From Rhodobacteraceae bacterium EhC02 (GTDB lineage Bacteria; Pseudomonadota; Alphaproteobacteria; Rhodobacterales; Rhodobacteraceae), in contig LXYH01000006.1 of NCBI GenBank assembly GCA_001650895.1, positions 240,485-304,484 of the forward strand: a stretch of DNA of 64,000 bases, written 5' to 3'. The notes below the pieces were generated by a model that was given only the letters and a program-made list of their open reading frames with translations, did not search any database and was not told the origin of the DNA. A program made the position numbers and the translations under genes. Each line of letters opens with the position of its first letter. The stretch's first letter is position 1. Positions 19,339-29,588 of the stretch are shown piece by piece.

Positions 19339-20253
19339 TCAGATCGGCCAGCCGCCACGCGCAAAGGCGGCAGCAATCTTTGCTTCTGCCTCATCGCGGC
19401 CTGCGTTTATCGACATCTCTTGCCAGAACCACCACAGGTAGGCCGCAAAGTCCGGCACATGTTCCGTCACGGTGCGAAACGCCTCTGACTGGCCCAGCGC
19501 CTGAACATTCGCCCCGATGTGATGAAAATCGGATTTTCCGAACAGGATGAAGGGCTTTTCGAACAGGATTCCGTTGAACGCGGCCGATGAATTCTGGGTG
19601 ACGACATAGTCGCAACCGGGCAGCAGCCTTTCCATCGACCCGGTCTTGACGCTCAGCCTTGGGTGACGTTCCGCAAGGGAATAGATCGCCTGCCGTTCCG
19701 CGTCGCCATAGGTCTCACCGGGGTGGAATGTTGCGATGACCAGCCGGCTGGTATCGTGACGAAGAACAGCCTCGACCATCTCGACGGGGCTTGCCGCCTG
19801 GAAGGACCGGCATTCTGTCAGACGGCCCTGCAACGGCACATAGACAAAGCCCTCCAGGCTGACGGGTGGCGCATCCGGAAACAGACGGCGACGCCAGAAT
19901 CCATGAAAGCGCCGCGCTTCTTTCGGCTCGACGGTTTCGGGGTCAAACGGCGTTTTCGCCACTGCCCAGTTCCATCGCTCGGTCGTCGTTTCTATCTGCC
20001 AGAAGGGATAATGATAGACGCGGCGCATCGTCAGGGCGCGGGGATGCGTTGGCTGGTCCATGTGGAACATCGCGTATCCGGGCCGCAAGGCCGATGACAA
20101 GCGCGCCGCCTGAGAATTCGCGCGATAGACGACATCGAAGCCCGCATTTCGCAGGACCGAGGAGACCTTTGCGATGAAATTATGCTCGCCTGCCTCGGCG
20201 CTTTCGCGCAGGCCGTCATCAAGATAAAAGGTCACGGTCCGCGCACTCGTCAT
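19339..20253 (-). CDS. Capsule/glycan-export-like protein of unknown function
   Basis: This protein of about 304 residues has no signal peptide or membrane helix. It begins with a beta-strand-like [11 protein letters not shown] and has a second Rossmann-like half with [11 protein letters not shown] and [34 protein letters not shown]. That last pattern (do-not-know whose turn, then [19 protein letters not shown]) resembles the capsule synthesis or Kdo-transferase-like families (KpsC/KpsS type). It stands alone, convergent with trxA and divergent from hslV, with no other capsule genes nearby. I chose ATG 20253 over one 36 bases upstream because the family-like region starts there. The functional call is tentative. 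Confidence 0.5.
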   Translation of the reverse strand: MTSARTVTFYLDDGLRESAEAGEHNFIAKVSSVLRNAGFDVVYRANSQAARLSSALRPGYAMFHMDQPTHPRALTMRRVYHYPFWQIETTTERWNWAVAKTPFDPETVEPKEARRFHGFWRRRLFPDAPPVSLEGFVYVPLQGRLTECRSFQAASPVEMVEAVLRHDTSRLVIATFHPGETYGDAERQAIYSLAERHPRLSVKTGSMERLLPGCDYVVTQNSSAAFNGILFEKPFILFGKSDFHHIGANVQALGQSEAFRTVTEHVPDFAAYLWWFWQEMSINAGRDEAEAKIAAAFARGGWPI

Positions 20254-20297
20254 ACGCCCAAGGCTATGCCGTGCCGGACCACTCGGCAAGGCCCGCC

Positions 20298-20326
20298 CTT
20301 GTGCCTCAAGGCGTCACGTTCCATAT
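20298..20326 (+). promoter_or_regulatory. Possible heat-shock (RpoH-type) promoter of hslV
   Basis: CTTGTG and CCATAT are separated by 17 bases and lie about 25 bases before the hslV start. They resemble the CTTG ... CCATnT elements of sigma-32 promoters, which control hslVU in other bacteria. The match is partial, so this is a suggestion only. Confidence 0.3.
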
Positions 20327-20350
20327 ATCGACAGAAGAACGGAGGCCCCA

Positions 20351-20908
20351 ATGGCAGACAAAGACTTTCCCGGCTGGCACGGCACCACGATCATTGGTGT
20401 CAAGAAAGATGGCAAGGTGGTCATCGCGGGGGATGGGCAGGTCAGTCTTGGGCAGACCGTCATCAAGGGAAGTGCGCGCAAGGTGCGGCGGTTGTCGCCG
20501 GGTGGGTTCGATGTGGTGGCAGGCTTTGCCGGATCGACCGCCGATGCCTTTACCCTGCTTGAACGCCTTGAAGCCAAGCTTGAAGCCACGCCCGGCCAGC
20601 TGGCGCGCGCCTCGGTCGAGCTGGCCAAGGACTGGCGTACGGACAAGTATCTGCAAAAGCTCGAAGCCATGCTGATTGTCAGCGACGGGCGCGACATCTT
20701 CGTCATCACGGGCGCAGGCGATGTGCTGGAACCCGAGCATGACGTGACCGCCATTGGATCAGGCGGCAACTATGCGCTTGCCGCAGCGCGCGCCCTCATG
20801 GACAGCGATCTGGACGCCGAAGCTATCGCCCGCAAGGCCATGACGATTGCCGCCGATATATGCGTCTACACCAATGGGAACCTGACGGTCGAGACGATTC
20901 ATGCCTGA
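20351..20908 (+). CDS. hslV: ATP-dependent protease peptidase subunit HslV
   Basis: This 185-residue protein is the proteolytic subunit of the HslUV (ClpYQ) protease, a threonine protease of the proteasome fold. Processing after G11 would expose the catalytic T12 in the sequence WHGTTIIGV, as in other alphaproteobacterial HslV. An AACGGAGG ribosome-binding site precedes ATG 20351. hslU is normally directly downstream; here a minus-strand toxin-antitoxin pair of about 500 bp lies between them. The stop overlaps the convergent brnA stop by 10 bp. Confidence 0.96.
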   Translation: MADKDFPGWHGTTIIGVKKDGKVVIAGDGQVSLGQTVIKGSARKVRRLSPGGFDVVAGFAGSTADAFTLLERLEAKLEATPGQLARASVELAKDWRTDKYLQKLEAMLIVSDGRDIFVITGAGDVLEPEHDVTAIGSGGNYALAAARALMDSDLDAEAIARKAMTIAADICVYTNGNLTVETIHA

Positions 20909-21186
20909 CCAGATTTTCTTGCTTCCATGTATGCCCTCAAAACGGCGTTCATGCGCGTCTGATAACCTTTTCCGCTAGCCCTAAAGTAATCAAGCACGTC
21001 CCTGTCGAGACGCAAAGAAATGGCCTGCTTAATTTCTGGTTCCACAAGGCGCGCAGTGGACCAATCTACCTCGAACTCCTGCGGGTCTGCAGTGTCTCCC
21101 TGTTCGCGAAGGCGTTCCCAATTGGTTTCACTTTTCATCCTCCGAATCTCTTCCAGAGAATAACGCTTGATATTGCTCTCGCTCAT
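20899..21186 (-). CDS. brnA: BrnA family antitoxin
   Basis: This 95-residue protein is a BrnA-type antitoxin. The N-terminal [17 protein letters not shown] and the C-terminal [33 protein letters not shown] are typical of BrnA, including a ribbon-helix-helix DNA-binding domain at the end. BrnA neutralises the ribonuclease BrnT and autorepresses the operon. The gene starts inside the end of brnT (59-bp overlap) in the usual toxin-first order. It is convergent with hslV, overlapping by 10 bp. The locus is AT-richer than its neighbours, which suggests transfer. Confidence 0.85.
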   Translation of the reverse strand: MSESNIKRYSLEEIRRMKSETNWERLREQGDTADPQEFEVDWSTARLVEPEIKQAISLRLDRDVLDYFRASGKGYQTRMNAVLRAYMEARKSGQA

Positions 21187-21415
21187 CTCGTCTAGCCTTT
21201 CGGGCGGTGATTATCCGATAACTCTCGCCGCGCATTGTATAAATGACGGCGAAATATGAACCGTTTAGTGGCGCTACTGCTATTCTACGTTGCTCGATGT
21301 CGCTGCGCGCGTCCAAGGTTAGGTGCGGCGCAATCAGTATCTCGGTCATATCGAGAAAATCGATTTCCCGCTTTACAAGCGTCGCTCGTCTTTTGTTTTC
21401 GTCCCATTCGAACAT
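21128..21415 (-). CDS. brnT: BrnT family ribonuclease toxin
   Basis: This 95-residue protein is a BrnT toxin, a small RelE-like ribonuclease. It starts with the hallmark FEWDENKRRATLVKREIDF, and later shows RRIAVAPLNGSYFAVIYTMRGESYRIITARKA. I chose ATG 21415, preceded by AAGGA, because the family motif starts at once; the frame is open upstream into hslU but that part is unrelated. It is the first gene of the brnT-brnA operon inserted between hslV and hslU on the opposite strand. Confidence 0.85.
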   Translation of the reverse strand: MFEWDENKRRATLVKREIDFLDMTEILIAPHLTLDARSDIEQRRIAVAPLNGSYFAVIYTMRGESYRIITARKARRDEREQYQALFSGRDSEDEK

Positions 21416-21506
21416 ACTGCGAGAGTCCTTTTTCGATAGGTTTTGTATATCATTATCACTTCTTTCAACACCTGCACTCCTACCGAGAAAGGAACTCTGC
21501 CGGTCC

Positions 21507-21536
21507 TTTCCATTGTAAATACATTTTGTATATACA
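21507..21536. promoter_or_regulatory. Tandem palindromes between brnT and hslU, with a possible hslU promoter
   Basis: TGTAAATACA (21514-21523) and the perfect palindrome TGTATATACA (21527-21536) lie in tandem 13 bp apart. A third related stretch, TTTTGTATAT, is at 21441 near brnT. On the plus strand, TTTCCA at 21507 and TATATA at 21529, spaced by 16, could be a promoter for hslU. I infer that the palindromes bind BrnA, a ribbon-helix-helix autorepressor. Confidence 0.4.
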
Positions 21537-21602
21537 GACGTCAACCCCTTCAAAAGCAATGTCAGAAGACGTACTTGTGAACAAAGGAAACGGGAAACCC
21601 AA

Positions 21603-22910
<1,308 letters not shown>

Positions 22911-22947
22911 GCTGCGTTTTCAGCACTGGGGCGCTGGGGCGCTTCCC

Positions 22948-23550
22948 TCATCTGTAGCGACGCAGATAGACGTAATAGGCGCCCCCGCCACCGTGGGTCA
23001 CATGGGCCTCGGTGATCTGCAGAACCGCTTGCGCAAGGGGCGGTGTGGACAGCCAGTTCGGGACCTGATGCTTGAGGATCCCGCGCGGCACGGGGATGGG
23101 GCCACCCTCGTCCCGGTCGCGGCCTTTGCCGGTGATCACCAGCACCAGCCGCTTGCCGCTTGCCTGTGCCCGCAGAATGAATGAGGTCAAGGCCGGATGC
23201 GCCTTGTCGATCGTCATGCCGTGCAGATCGATACGCCCCTCCGGGACCAGCTTGCCCCGTTTCATCCGCAGATAGGCCTTGCTGTCCATGTTCACGGGCG
23301 CGCCACGCAACCTGTCTACGAGCGGCGGCATAAGATCATGCGACGGTTCCGCCCCCCTGGCCCTGTCGCCCACCCGGAATTCCGGCAATCGCGACTTTGG
23401 TATCTTGTGCGGCTTGGGTTTTGGCCGTTGCGGCCCATCATCGGCGCGCGCAGCGTCGGGGGTCAGACGCTCCGGGTGAAGTCTCTCGGTGCTGTCGGCG
23501 ATCTTGCGCCACAGTTCGATCTCGTCAGGCCGCAGCCGGCGCCGTGTCAT
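22948..23550 (-). CDS. Smr/MutS2-C domain protein
   Basis: This 200-residue protein ends in a Smr domain, a small nuclease-related fold found in MutS2 and stand-alone proteins. The motif GRIDLHGMTIDKAH is at about 105-118, then VLVITGKGRD, and it ends THGGGGAYYVYLRR. The N-terminal half is basic and proline-rich with no clear fold. Its ATG overlaps the mltA stop (ATGA), so it is third in the tim44-mltA-smr operon. Some relatives cut nucleic acid, but the role here is unknown. Confidence 0.88.
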   Translation of the reverse strand: MTRRRLRPDEIELWRKIADSTERLHPERLTPDAARADDGPQRPKPKPHKIPKSRLPEFRVGDRARGAEPSHDLMPPLVDRLRGAPVNMDSKAYLRMKRGKLVPEGRIDLHGMTIDKAHPALTSFILRAQASGKRLVLVITGKGRDRDEGGPIPVPRGILKHQVPNWLSTPPLAQAVLQITEAHVTHGGGGAYYVYLRRYR

Positions 23551-24599
23551 TCCAGCATATCCGTCGAGGCCATCGCATAGGCCCGCTGGATCGGCAGAAG
23601 CACGACCATGCGCCCCGGATCCTTCAGGCGGCCCGCTGCGCGACCGGCTTCATCCCCGGTGCCGAAGAAAATGTCGGCGCGCTGGGCACCCTTGATTGCA
23701 GATCCGGTGTCCTGCGCGACCATCAGGCGACGCATCGGATTTTCGCCATCCTTCTCGATCCATACGGGCGCTCCGAGAGGTGTGAAAGCCGGATCCACGG
23801 CAATGGTGCGCAGATCCGTCACCGACCGGTTCATCGCACCCAGCGGGCCCTTATCGGCAGGCACATGGCTGACCTCGCGGAAGAAGACGAAGGATGGATT
23901 GTGCCGCAAAAGGTCAAGACCTTCCTGCGGATTGCGGCGAACCCAGTTCTTGATCACCTCGGCGGATACCTGGTGCGATTCAAAGGTACCACGGCGGATC
24001 AACTCGGCACCGATGGACCTGTATTCGTGGCCGTTGGCCCCGGCATAGCCGACGCGAATATTGCGCCCATTCGACAGCTTGATGCGGCCGGAACCCTGGA
24101 TTTGCAGAAAGAACAGTTCGACGGGATCATCGACCCAGGCGATTTCAAGACCACGCCCCGACATGATGCCGTTGGTTTCAATCTCGGATCTGGAAAACCA
24201 TGGCTGATTGGCCCGCGCCTCTGGCGGCATGCGATAGACCGGAAAGCGGTAGCGTGACGAAGGCGCAAGCGATCCGCTCAGTTCCGGTTCGAAATAGCCC
24301 GTGAAAAGGCCGGGCGCGCCATCGTCGATCAGGACCGGGCGGAAAAACAGTTCAAAAAAGGACCGTGCGCTGGTCTGCAGCCGCGCCTCTGTCTGGGCAA
24401 CCGCACACAGGCTGGACCAGTCCGGGTCCTTCATGTCGGCGCAGGTATTCAGAAAGGTGCGAAAGGCGCTCGCATGGTCATCCTCGATCCAGCCGTCCAG
24501 CTGGCTGAATTCGAGGACCCGGTAGGTTGGTTCTGACTGCGCTGTATCTGCTGCCATCGCGAACCAACCCAAGGTCAGGGCTGCAAGCGCCCGGATCAT
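23547..24599 (-). CDS. mltA: Membrane-bound lytic transglycosylase MltA
   Basis: This 350-residue periplasmic enzyme cleaves peptidoglycan to 1,6-anhydromuropeptides. A signal-like N-terminus (about 20 residues) lacks an obvious lipobox cysteine, so it may be soluble rather than a lipoprotein. The MltA domain begins LFTGYFEPELSGS, and the 3D domain has the acidic motif AQDTGSAIKGAQRADIFFG (D297 and D309 region). It is coupled by 4-bp overlaps to the upstream tim44-like gene and the downstream smr gene. Its products can feed the AmgK/MurU pathway encoded at 10.9 kb. Confidence 0.94.
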   Translation of the reverse strand: MIRALAALTLGWFAMAADTAQSEPTYRVLEFSQLDGWIEDDHASAFRTFLNTCADMKDPDWSSLCAVAQTEARLQTSARSFFELFFRPVLIDDGAPGLFTGYFEPELSGSLAPSSRYRFPVYRMPPEARANQPWFSRSEIETNGIMSGRGLEIAWVDDPVELFFLQIQGSGRIKLSNGRNIRVGYAGANGHEYRSIGAELIRRGTFESHQVSAEVIKNWVRRNPQEGLDLLRHNPSFVFFREVSHVPADKGPLGAMNRSVTDLRTIAVDPAFTPLGAPVWIEKDGENPMRRLMVAQDTGSAIKGAQRADIFFGTGDEAGRAAGRLKDPGRMVVLLPIQRAYAMASTDMLE

Positions 24600-25258
24600 T
24601 CGCCCGTGGCGACAAGCTGCCAGTTCGGATCGTCGGTGCCCAGCACGCGGGCAAAGGTCCAGACGTCCTTCTGGCGCTTCACTTCATTGGGCTTGCCTTC
24701 GACCACCTCGCCTGTCGCGTCGCGCACCACCGAGGTCATCTCGCCGGTGAAGCGTACGGTCACTTCGGCAAGATTGCTGTCCTTGTCGAAGGTTGCGTTG
24801 CTCAGGGTCATTTCGCGAATGCCGATGAATTCGGCCTCGACGGTCAGGCCCTGTGCTTCACGGGCGGCCACGACTTCGGCAAAGGTTTCATGGACATCAT
24901 CGGCCAGAAACGGCTTGATGCTGTTCATGTCGCCACGCTCGAACCCCATGAGGATCATCTCGTAGGCATAGCGCGCACCCTGCAGGAATTCGCCAACCGA
25001 GAAGGACGGCTCGACCCGCTTCATCGCGGCAAGCGTCTTTGCGGCGTTGCTGTCGGCATCAACGTTGTCGGTGATGTCATGATCCGGCCCGCCCTCGATC
25101 ACTTCGAACCCGCGGCGACGATCAGTGTTTGCTGGTGCTTCCCGGGGAACGGCAGGCTTTTCGAACCCGTCCCGCGTACCAAGCACATTTTTCAGGCGCA
25201 GGATCAGGAATATTGCAATGCCTGCCAGAACCAAAAGCTGAAGAATGGGCGAATTCAT
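24596..25258 (-). CDS. Tim44/TimA family protein
   Basis: This 220-residue protein has one N-terminal transmembrane helix (about residues 5-22), a charged linker, and a Tim44-like C-terminal domain with the typical GARYAYEMILMGFERGD and LADDVHETFAEVV stretches. Mitochondrial Tim44 recruits Hsp70 to the import channel; bacterial relatives are thought to be membrane adaptors, and the role is not well defined. It is the first gene of the tim44-mltA-smr operon and diverges from fxsA. Confidence 0.87.
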   Translation of the reverse strand: MNSPILQLLVLAGIAIFLILRLKNVLGTRDGFEKPAVPREAPANTDRRRGFEVIEGGPDHDITDNVDADSNAAKTLAAMKRVEPSFSVGEFLQGARYAYEMILMGFERGDMNSIKPFLADDVHETFAEVVAAREAQGLTVEAEFIGIREMTLSNATFDKDSNLAEVTVRFTGEMTSVVRDATGEVVEGKPNEVKRQKDVWTFARVLGTDDPNWQLVATGE

Positions 25259-25364
25259 TTAAACCTCTCGTGGGGTCAGGGCATGGAAAGCGAACTAGAC
25301 CGGTCTTATGTAGGTGAGGGGGTGGGCCAAGTCCACTACACCATCGAAGGAAAGGAGCAAGCCC

Positions 25365-25880
25365 ATGTGGCTTTTCGCTGCATTCGTTGCAATTCCGATC
25401 ATCGAGATCGCCCTGTTCATCCAGGTCGGCGGCTGGATCGGCTTGTGGCCGACACTCGGTATCGTGGTATTGACGGCCATTCTGGGGACCATGCTGGTGC
25501 GGGCACAGGGGCGGCTTGCCCTGATGGAGCTGCAGCGCGCCTTTTCGCGCCTCGATGATCCGACGATGCCGCTGGCCCATGGGGCCATGGTGCTCGTGGC
25601 CGGGGTTCTGTTGCTGACACCCGGGTTTTTCACCGATGCGATGGGGTTCGCCCTTCTTGTGCCGGGCGTCCGGTCTGCCGTGTTCAACTTCCTGCGGTCG
25701 CGGATCAGGGTTGCCCATTTCCAAATGGGGCAAACCACCGGATTTGAAGATGACGGGCGTGACGCTTTCCGGCATCCGGCCAGAGGTTCGCATCGCCCGG
25801 ACGTGATCGATGGTGAATTTCACGAGGTCGATCCCGCAAAGCGGCCTACGCATCGACCATCAGGCTGGACGAAGCATTGA
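25365..25880 (+). CDS. fxsA: FxsA family membrane protein
   Basis: This 171-residue membrane protein begins MWLFAAFVAIPIIEIALFIQVG, as FxsA proteins do, and has about three more hydrophobic segments, then a hydrophilic tail. In E. coli, FxsA relieves F-exclusion of phage T7; its core function is unknown. AAGGAG precedes ATG 25365. It diverges from the tim44-like gene and lies just before secB. Confidence 0.9.
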   Translation: MWLFAAFVAIPIIEIALFIQVGGWIGLWPTLGIVVLTAILGTMLVRAQGRLALMELQRAFSRLDDPTMPLAHGAMVLVAGVLLLTPGFFTDAMGFALLVPGVRSAVFNFLRSRIRVAHFQMGQTTGFEDDGRDAFRHPARGSHRPDVIDGEFHEVDPAKRPTHRPSGWTKH

Positions 25881-25938
25881 GGCTTCGCACCTGTGCTGCT
25901 AGACAACAGCGGAAACATAATTGATCCGGAGATCCCAA

Positions 25939-26451
25939 ATGGCCGAAAACGGCGCAGCCGATACGCCCGCCCAGCCTGCTGCAGAGGCGCAGGCGCCGCA
26001 GCTGAAAATGAGCATCCTCAACCAGTTCATCAAGGACCTGTCCTTTGAGAACGTGCTGGCCCAGAAAGGTGTCAGCGGTGAGGTCCAGCCCGATGTAAAG
26101 GTTCAGGTCAATCTGGACGCCAAGAAACGGACCGCGGAAAACCAGTTCGAAGTGACCATGAAGCTGATCGTCGACAGCTCGGTCAAGGACAGCGCGTCAA
26201 AGCTTTTCCTGCTGGAGCTGGAATATGCTGGCATTTTCCATATCGAGGGCGTGCCGGCCGATCAGATGCATCCGTTCCTGCTGATCGAATGCCCGCGTCT
26301 GCTGTTCCCCTTCGTGCGTCGCATCGTTTCGGATGTAACGCGCGATGGCGGCTTCCCGCCGCTGAACATGGATATCATCGACTTCGTCCAGCTCTATCGT
26401 TCCGAGCTGGCGCGCCGTCAGGCAGAACAGGCCGCAGTTCCCAACGCCTGA
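25939..26451 (+). CDS. secB: Protein-export chaperone SecB
   Basis: This 170-residue tetrameric chaperone keeps preproteins unfolded and passes them to SecA. The core ILNQFIKDLSFENV and the C-terminal ECPRLLFPFVRRIVSDVTRDGGFPPL are highly typical. I chose ATG 25939 because GGAG sits seven bases upstream; a start 18 bases earlier would use a TTG. Its stop TGA abuts the convergent dnaQ stop to form TGATCA. Confidence 0.96.
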   Translation: MAENGAADTPAQPAAEAQAPQLKMSILNQFIKDLSFENVLAQKGVSGEVQPDVKVQVNLDAKKRTAENQFEVTMKLIVDSSVKDSASKLFLLELEYAGIFHIEGVPADQMHPFLLIECPRLLFPFVRRIVSDVTRDGGFPPLNMDIIDFVQLYRSELARRQAEQAAVPNA

Positions 26452-27141
26452 TCAACCCTGCTTGAGCCATAATGCGCCGTCGCCCAACGCCTTCACAAAG
26501 GCTTCATGGGCGGCGGCTTCTTCTTGCGTGATCAGGCTTGGCAGCGCGGTCGGCCGGGGTTTTGGTCGCCAGGTCTGCTCTGAAGAGACGCTGATTTCGG
26601 TTGTGCTGGTCGTGGACAATCCGAAATCGGGCTGCCGGCCACCGATCAGTTCCAGATAAACCTCGGCAAGGATCTGGCTGTCCAGCAAGGCGCCATGCAG
26701 CGTCCGCTCGGTCTCGATCCCGAAACGACGGCACAATGCGTCAAGCGAGGCGGGCGAGCCGGGAAACCTCTTGCGTGCGATCATCAGCGTGTCGATCGCC
26801 TGTTCCATCGGCAGCAACGGCAACTTGATCCAGCCTAGTTCGGCGTTCAGGAACTTCATGTCGAATGCAGCGTTGTGGATGACCAGCTTCGCATCACCGA
26901 CGAACTCAAGAAACTTCGGCCCGATCTGGGCAAAGACGGGTTTGTCCCGCAGGAAATCATCGCCCAACCCATGCACTTCGAAAGCAGCCTGAGGCATCCC
27001 CCGTTGCGGGTTGATGTATTCGTGAAATGTGCGCCCCGTCGGCATGTGGTTGTAAAGCTCGACGGCGCCGATCTCGACGATCCGGTCGCCTTCAGATGGT
27101 TCGAAACCGGTGGTTTCTGTATCCAGAACGATCTCACGCAT
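26452..27141 (-). CDS. dnaQ: DNA polymerase III epsilon subunit (proofreading exonuclease)
   Basis: This 229-residue protein is the 3'-5' exonuclease of the replicative polymerase. The ExoI motif is LDTETTG with D7 and E9; ExoII is [11 protein letters not shown]; and ExoIII is in [16 protein letters not shown]. The C-terminal part would bind the alpha subunit. It overlaps coaE by 8 bp and lies at the end of the maf-aroE-coaE-dnaQ operon, which is conserved in alphaproteobacteria. Confidence 0.96.
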   Translation of the reverse strand: MREIVLDTETTGFEPSEGDRIVEIGAVELYNHMPTGRTFHEYINPQRGMPQAAFEVHGLGDDFLRDKPVFAQIGPKFLEFVGDAKLVIHNAAFDMKFLNAELGWIKLPLLPMEQAIDTLMIARKRFPGSPASLDALCRRFGIETERTLHGALLDSQILAEVYLELIGGRQPDFGLSTTSTTEISVSSEQTWRPKPRPTALPSLITQEEAAAHEAFVKALGDGALWLKQG

Positions 27142-27727
27142 GGGTCATCCGTCTCCTTATGTCGGCCAGAACTGCGCGAACCTGCTGTGCTGCACTTTCG
27201 GGTGTATCGGTAAAGATCACATAATCGGCACGTGCACGCTTTTCCGCATCCGGCATCTGCTTTGCAAGGATGGCGGCGAACTGGTCTTCCGACATCGTGC
27301 CCCGTGACATGACACGCTTCTTCTGTGTCGCGGCATCGATCGAGACACAGACAGTCGCATCAACGCGCGCATCGCCCCCGGTTTCGAACAGAAGGGGTAT
27401 GTCCAACACCACGATTTCGGCACCGGTTGCCGCGATGAAAGCGGCGCGGTCCTGCGCGACAAGAGGGTGCACAATCTGTTCGATCCTGCGCAGCACCTGC
27501 GGGTCCTTGCTGATGATCGACTTGAGCGCATCGCGGGACACGGCCCCGTCAATCACCGCGGTCGGGAATGCGTCAGCCATCGGCGCCACTGCTGCGCCAC
27601 CTTTCGCATAGAGGCGGTGCACCGCTGCATCGGCATCCCAGACCGCGCATCCTTCTGCTTCGAACTGTCGCGCGGTCGTGGATTTCCCCATCCCGATGGA
27701 ACCTGTCAGACCGATCAGGAATGTCAT
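27134..27727 (-). CDS. coaE: Dephospho-CoA kinase
   Basis: This 197-residue P-loop kinase catalyses the last step of CoA synthesis, phosphorylating dephospho-CoA at the 3' hydroxyl. The Walker A motif is GSIGMGKST (9-17), and [12 protein letters not shown] is the conserved CoaE segment. I chose ATG 27727 because it overlaps the aroE stop as ATGA; the upstream open frame lies in aroE. Confidence 0.96.
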   Translation of the reverse strand: MTFLIGLTGSIGMGKSTTARQFEAEGCAVWDADAAVHRLYAKGGAAVAPMADAFPTAVIDGAVSRDALKSIISKDPQVLRRIEQIVHPLVAQDRAAFIAATGAEIVVLDIPLLFETGGDARVDATVCVSIDAATQKKRVMSRGTMSEDQFAAILAKQMPDAEKRARADYVIFTDTPESAAQQVRAVLADIRRRMTHA

Positions 27728-28572
27728 TTCAACACGGCCGCCCGGATCGAGGCATCTACCGTGGGACGATGTCCGAACCAACGCTCGAAACCGGGGACCG
27801 CCTGATGCAGCAGCATGCCAAGGCCATCCACCGTCACGCATCCCATTTCCTGGGCAACACGCAGAAGACGCGTTTGCAGTGGCGCATAGACAAGATCGGT
27901 CACCAACGCGCCTTTTTGCAGGCCATCCAGCGGGACCCGCAGTTCAGGCTTTCCCAACATCCCCAAAGAGGTCGTGTTGACCACGGTCGCGGCTTCTTCC
28001 AGCATGTTCCCGGCCTGCACCCAGTCAACGACCCGCAGGCGTTTGCCGAAATCATGCTGCAAGGCCTCTGCCCGGATGCGTGTCCTGTTCGAGATCAGGA
28101 TTTCAGGCACACCAACATCAATAAGGGATGCAACCACCGCACGCGCTGCACCACCAGCGCCGAGGATTGCGGCGGGACCAGCTGCCGGATTCCATTCGGG
28201 CGCATTCTGGCGCAGGTTTTCTATGAAACCGTAGCCGTCTGTATTGTCGGCATGTATCTTGCCATCCTTGCGGAAAATCAGGGTATTGGCGGCACCGATC
28301 AACGTGGCGCGATCAGTCACCAGATCCGCGATTTCCAACACGGCTTCTTTATGGGGGACGGTGACATTCACACCAACGAAACCGGCCTTGGGCAGGGCGC
28401 GCAGAACCTCGGCCAGGTTGTCGGCACTGACCTCCATGGGAATATAGTAGCCGCGGATGCCGTAGGTCTTCAGCCAGTGACCATGCAGCGCGGGTGATTT
28501 CGAATGTGCAATCGGCGATCCGATGACCCCGGCCAGCGGGATACGCGGCAAAACGTTCGCATCTGTCGTCAT
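27724..28572 (-). CDS. aroE: Shikimate dehydrogenase (NADP+)
   Basis: This 282-residue enzyme reduces 3-dehydroshikimate to shikimate in aromatic amino acid synthesis. The substrate pocket motif [10 protein letters not shown] is at 24-33, the catalytic lysine K75 in NVTVPHKE, and the NADP-binding turn GAGGAARAV. It is joined by 4-bp overlaps to maf upstream and coaE downstream. Confidence 0.96.
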   Translation of the reverse strand: MTTDANVLPRIPLAGVIGSPIAHSKSPALHGHWLKTYGIRGYYIPMEVSADNLAEVLRALPKAGFVGVNVTVPHKEAVLEIADLVTDRATLIGAANTLIFRKDGKIHADNTDGYGFIENLRQNAPEWNPAAGPAAILGAGGAARAVVASLIDVGVPEILISNRTRIRAEALQHDFGKRLRVVDWVQAGNMLEEAATVVNTTSLGMLGKPELRVPLDGLQKGALVTDLVYAPLQTRLLRVAQEMGCVTVDGLGMLLHQAVPGFERWFGHRPTVDASIRAAVLK

Positions 28573-29168
28573 GTTTCAATATCCCCCCTGAGAGAAAGAT
28601 AAGACAGAAGGTCCAGCAAAGGCAGCCCCAAGACGGTGAAATAATCCCCCTCAACCCGCGAAAACAGGCGCACACCCTCTTTTTCAAGTTTGTATGCGCC
28701 CACGGATTCGGCAATGTCGGGCCAGTTCCTGTCCAGGTAACCCTCAAGCCAGTCGTCGCTGAAATCTCGTACCATCAGGCGAACCTGACCAATGTGACGC
28801 CAGATGGGTTTACCGGCATCACAGATGACGACAGCGGACAGCAAGCTGTGACGCTTGCCCCGCAGCGCGGTAAGTTGCGCCGCAGCCTCTTCGCGGGTTG
28901 ATGGTTTGGTCAGAACCTGGCCGGTCAGATCCAGAACCTGATCACAACCGATGACCAAAGCCTCGGGGCGTTTTTCGCTGATGCGCAGGGCCTTCATCTC
29001 GGCCAGCGCATCCGCCAGATCGCGCGGGCTTGCGCCCTCTGACAGAAGGGCGTCGCGCAGCATGTCTTCATCGACAGAGGGGCGAACAACCTCAAACGTC
29101 AGGCCTGCCTGCCGAAGCAGCTGGGCCCGGATCGAAGAACCGGATGCAAGGATCAGCTGTTGTGGCAT
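28569..29168 (-). CDS. maf: Maf family nucleotide pyrophosphatase
   Basis: This 199-residue Maf protein hydrolyses non-canonical or modified nucleoside triphosphates. The N-terminal [12 protein letters not shown] and the catalytic IGCDQVLDL segments are present. It is the first gene of the leftward operon from the candidate origin, and a DnaA-box-like sequence overlaps its start codon. Relatives act on dTTP, UTP or pseudo-UTP; the exact substrate is not clear. Confidence 0.93.
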   Translation of the reverse strand: MPQQLILASGSSIRAQLLRQAGLTFEVVRPSVDEDMLRDALLSEGASPRDLADALAEMKALRISEKRPEALVIGCDQVLDLTGQVLTKPSTREEAAAQLTALRGKRHSLLSAVVICDAGKPIWRHIGQVRLMVRDFSDDWLEGYLDRNWPDIAESVGAYKLEKEGVRLFSRVEGDYFTVLGLPLLDLLSYLSLRGDIET

Positions 29169-29588
29169 GTGTATAACCCGGTGGAGCAGTTTAAGGATTT
29201 GTTAGGGATGATTACTGGGCATTTTACGCCCTGGATGCAAGGCGGCGACGAAGGCTGGATAACCCGCATGTCCCACGGTTTTTTTCCCGTTGGGGAATGG
29301 ATGAATCCTCCGCTGTGGAGAAGCAGTTCCTTCCAACCCATTTCCAGCAATCCATCCACCGGAAAAACTGGCCTGCGTTTTGATTTAAGTATATGTTTTA
29401 TATGTATTTTTATTGTTTTTCGTGGTCTTCTTCGAGATTTATCCACGAATAATCCACAGCCGTTTCAAGGTGGGAACATCAGCTGGGGTAACGCAGTAAT
29501 CCACAGGCGCGGGCCCTACCTACAAAAACATCATCCTTTTCTCTTATATATTTATTTTTTAAGAGGGATCATCACAGACGAGGCACAA
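29169..29588. other. Candidate chromosomal replication origin (oriC)
   Basis: This is a 420-bp gene-free gap between divergent maf and hemJ. DnaA-box-like sequences: TTATCCACG (29439-29447), TAATCCACA (29450-29458) and TAATCCACA (29497-29505) on the plus strand; TTATACACA (29168-29176), a full match to TTATNCACA, and TTCTCCACA (29314-29322) on the minus strand. A long AT-rich tract (about 29380-29420) and a second one (29540-29565) could be the unwinding element. The flanking genes are those found at or near oriC in alphaproteobacteria, and parS sites lie 3-5 kb away. This is inference from motifs and context. Confidence 0.7.

Noticed and set aside
29160..29588. In-frame extension of hemJ through the origin gap
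   Set aside because: The translation is low-similarity and the DNA is AT-rich with DnaA-box-like motifs; HemJ normally starts at the ATG at 29589.
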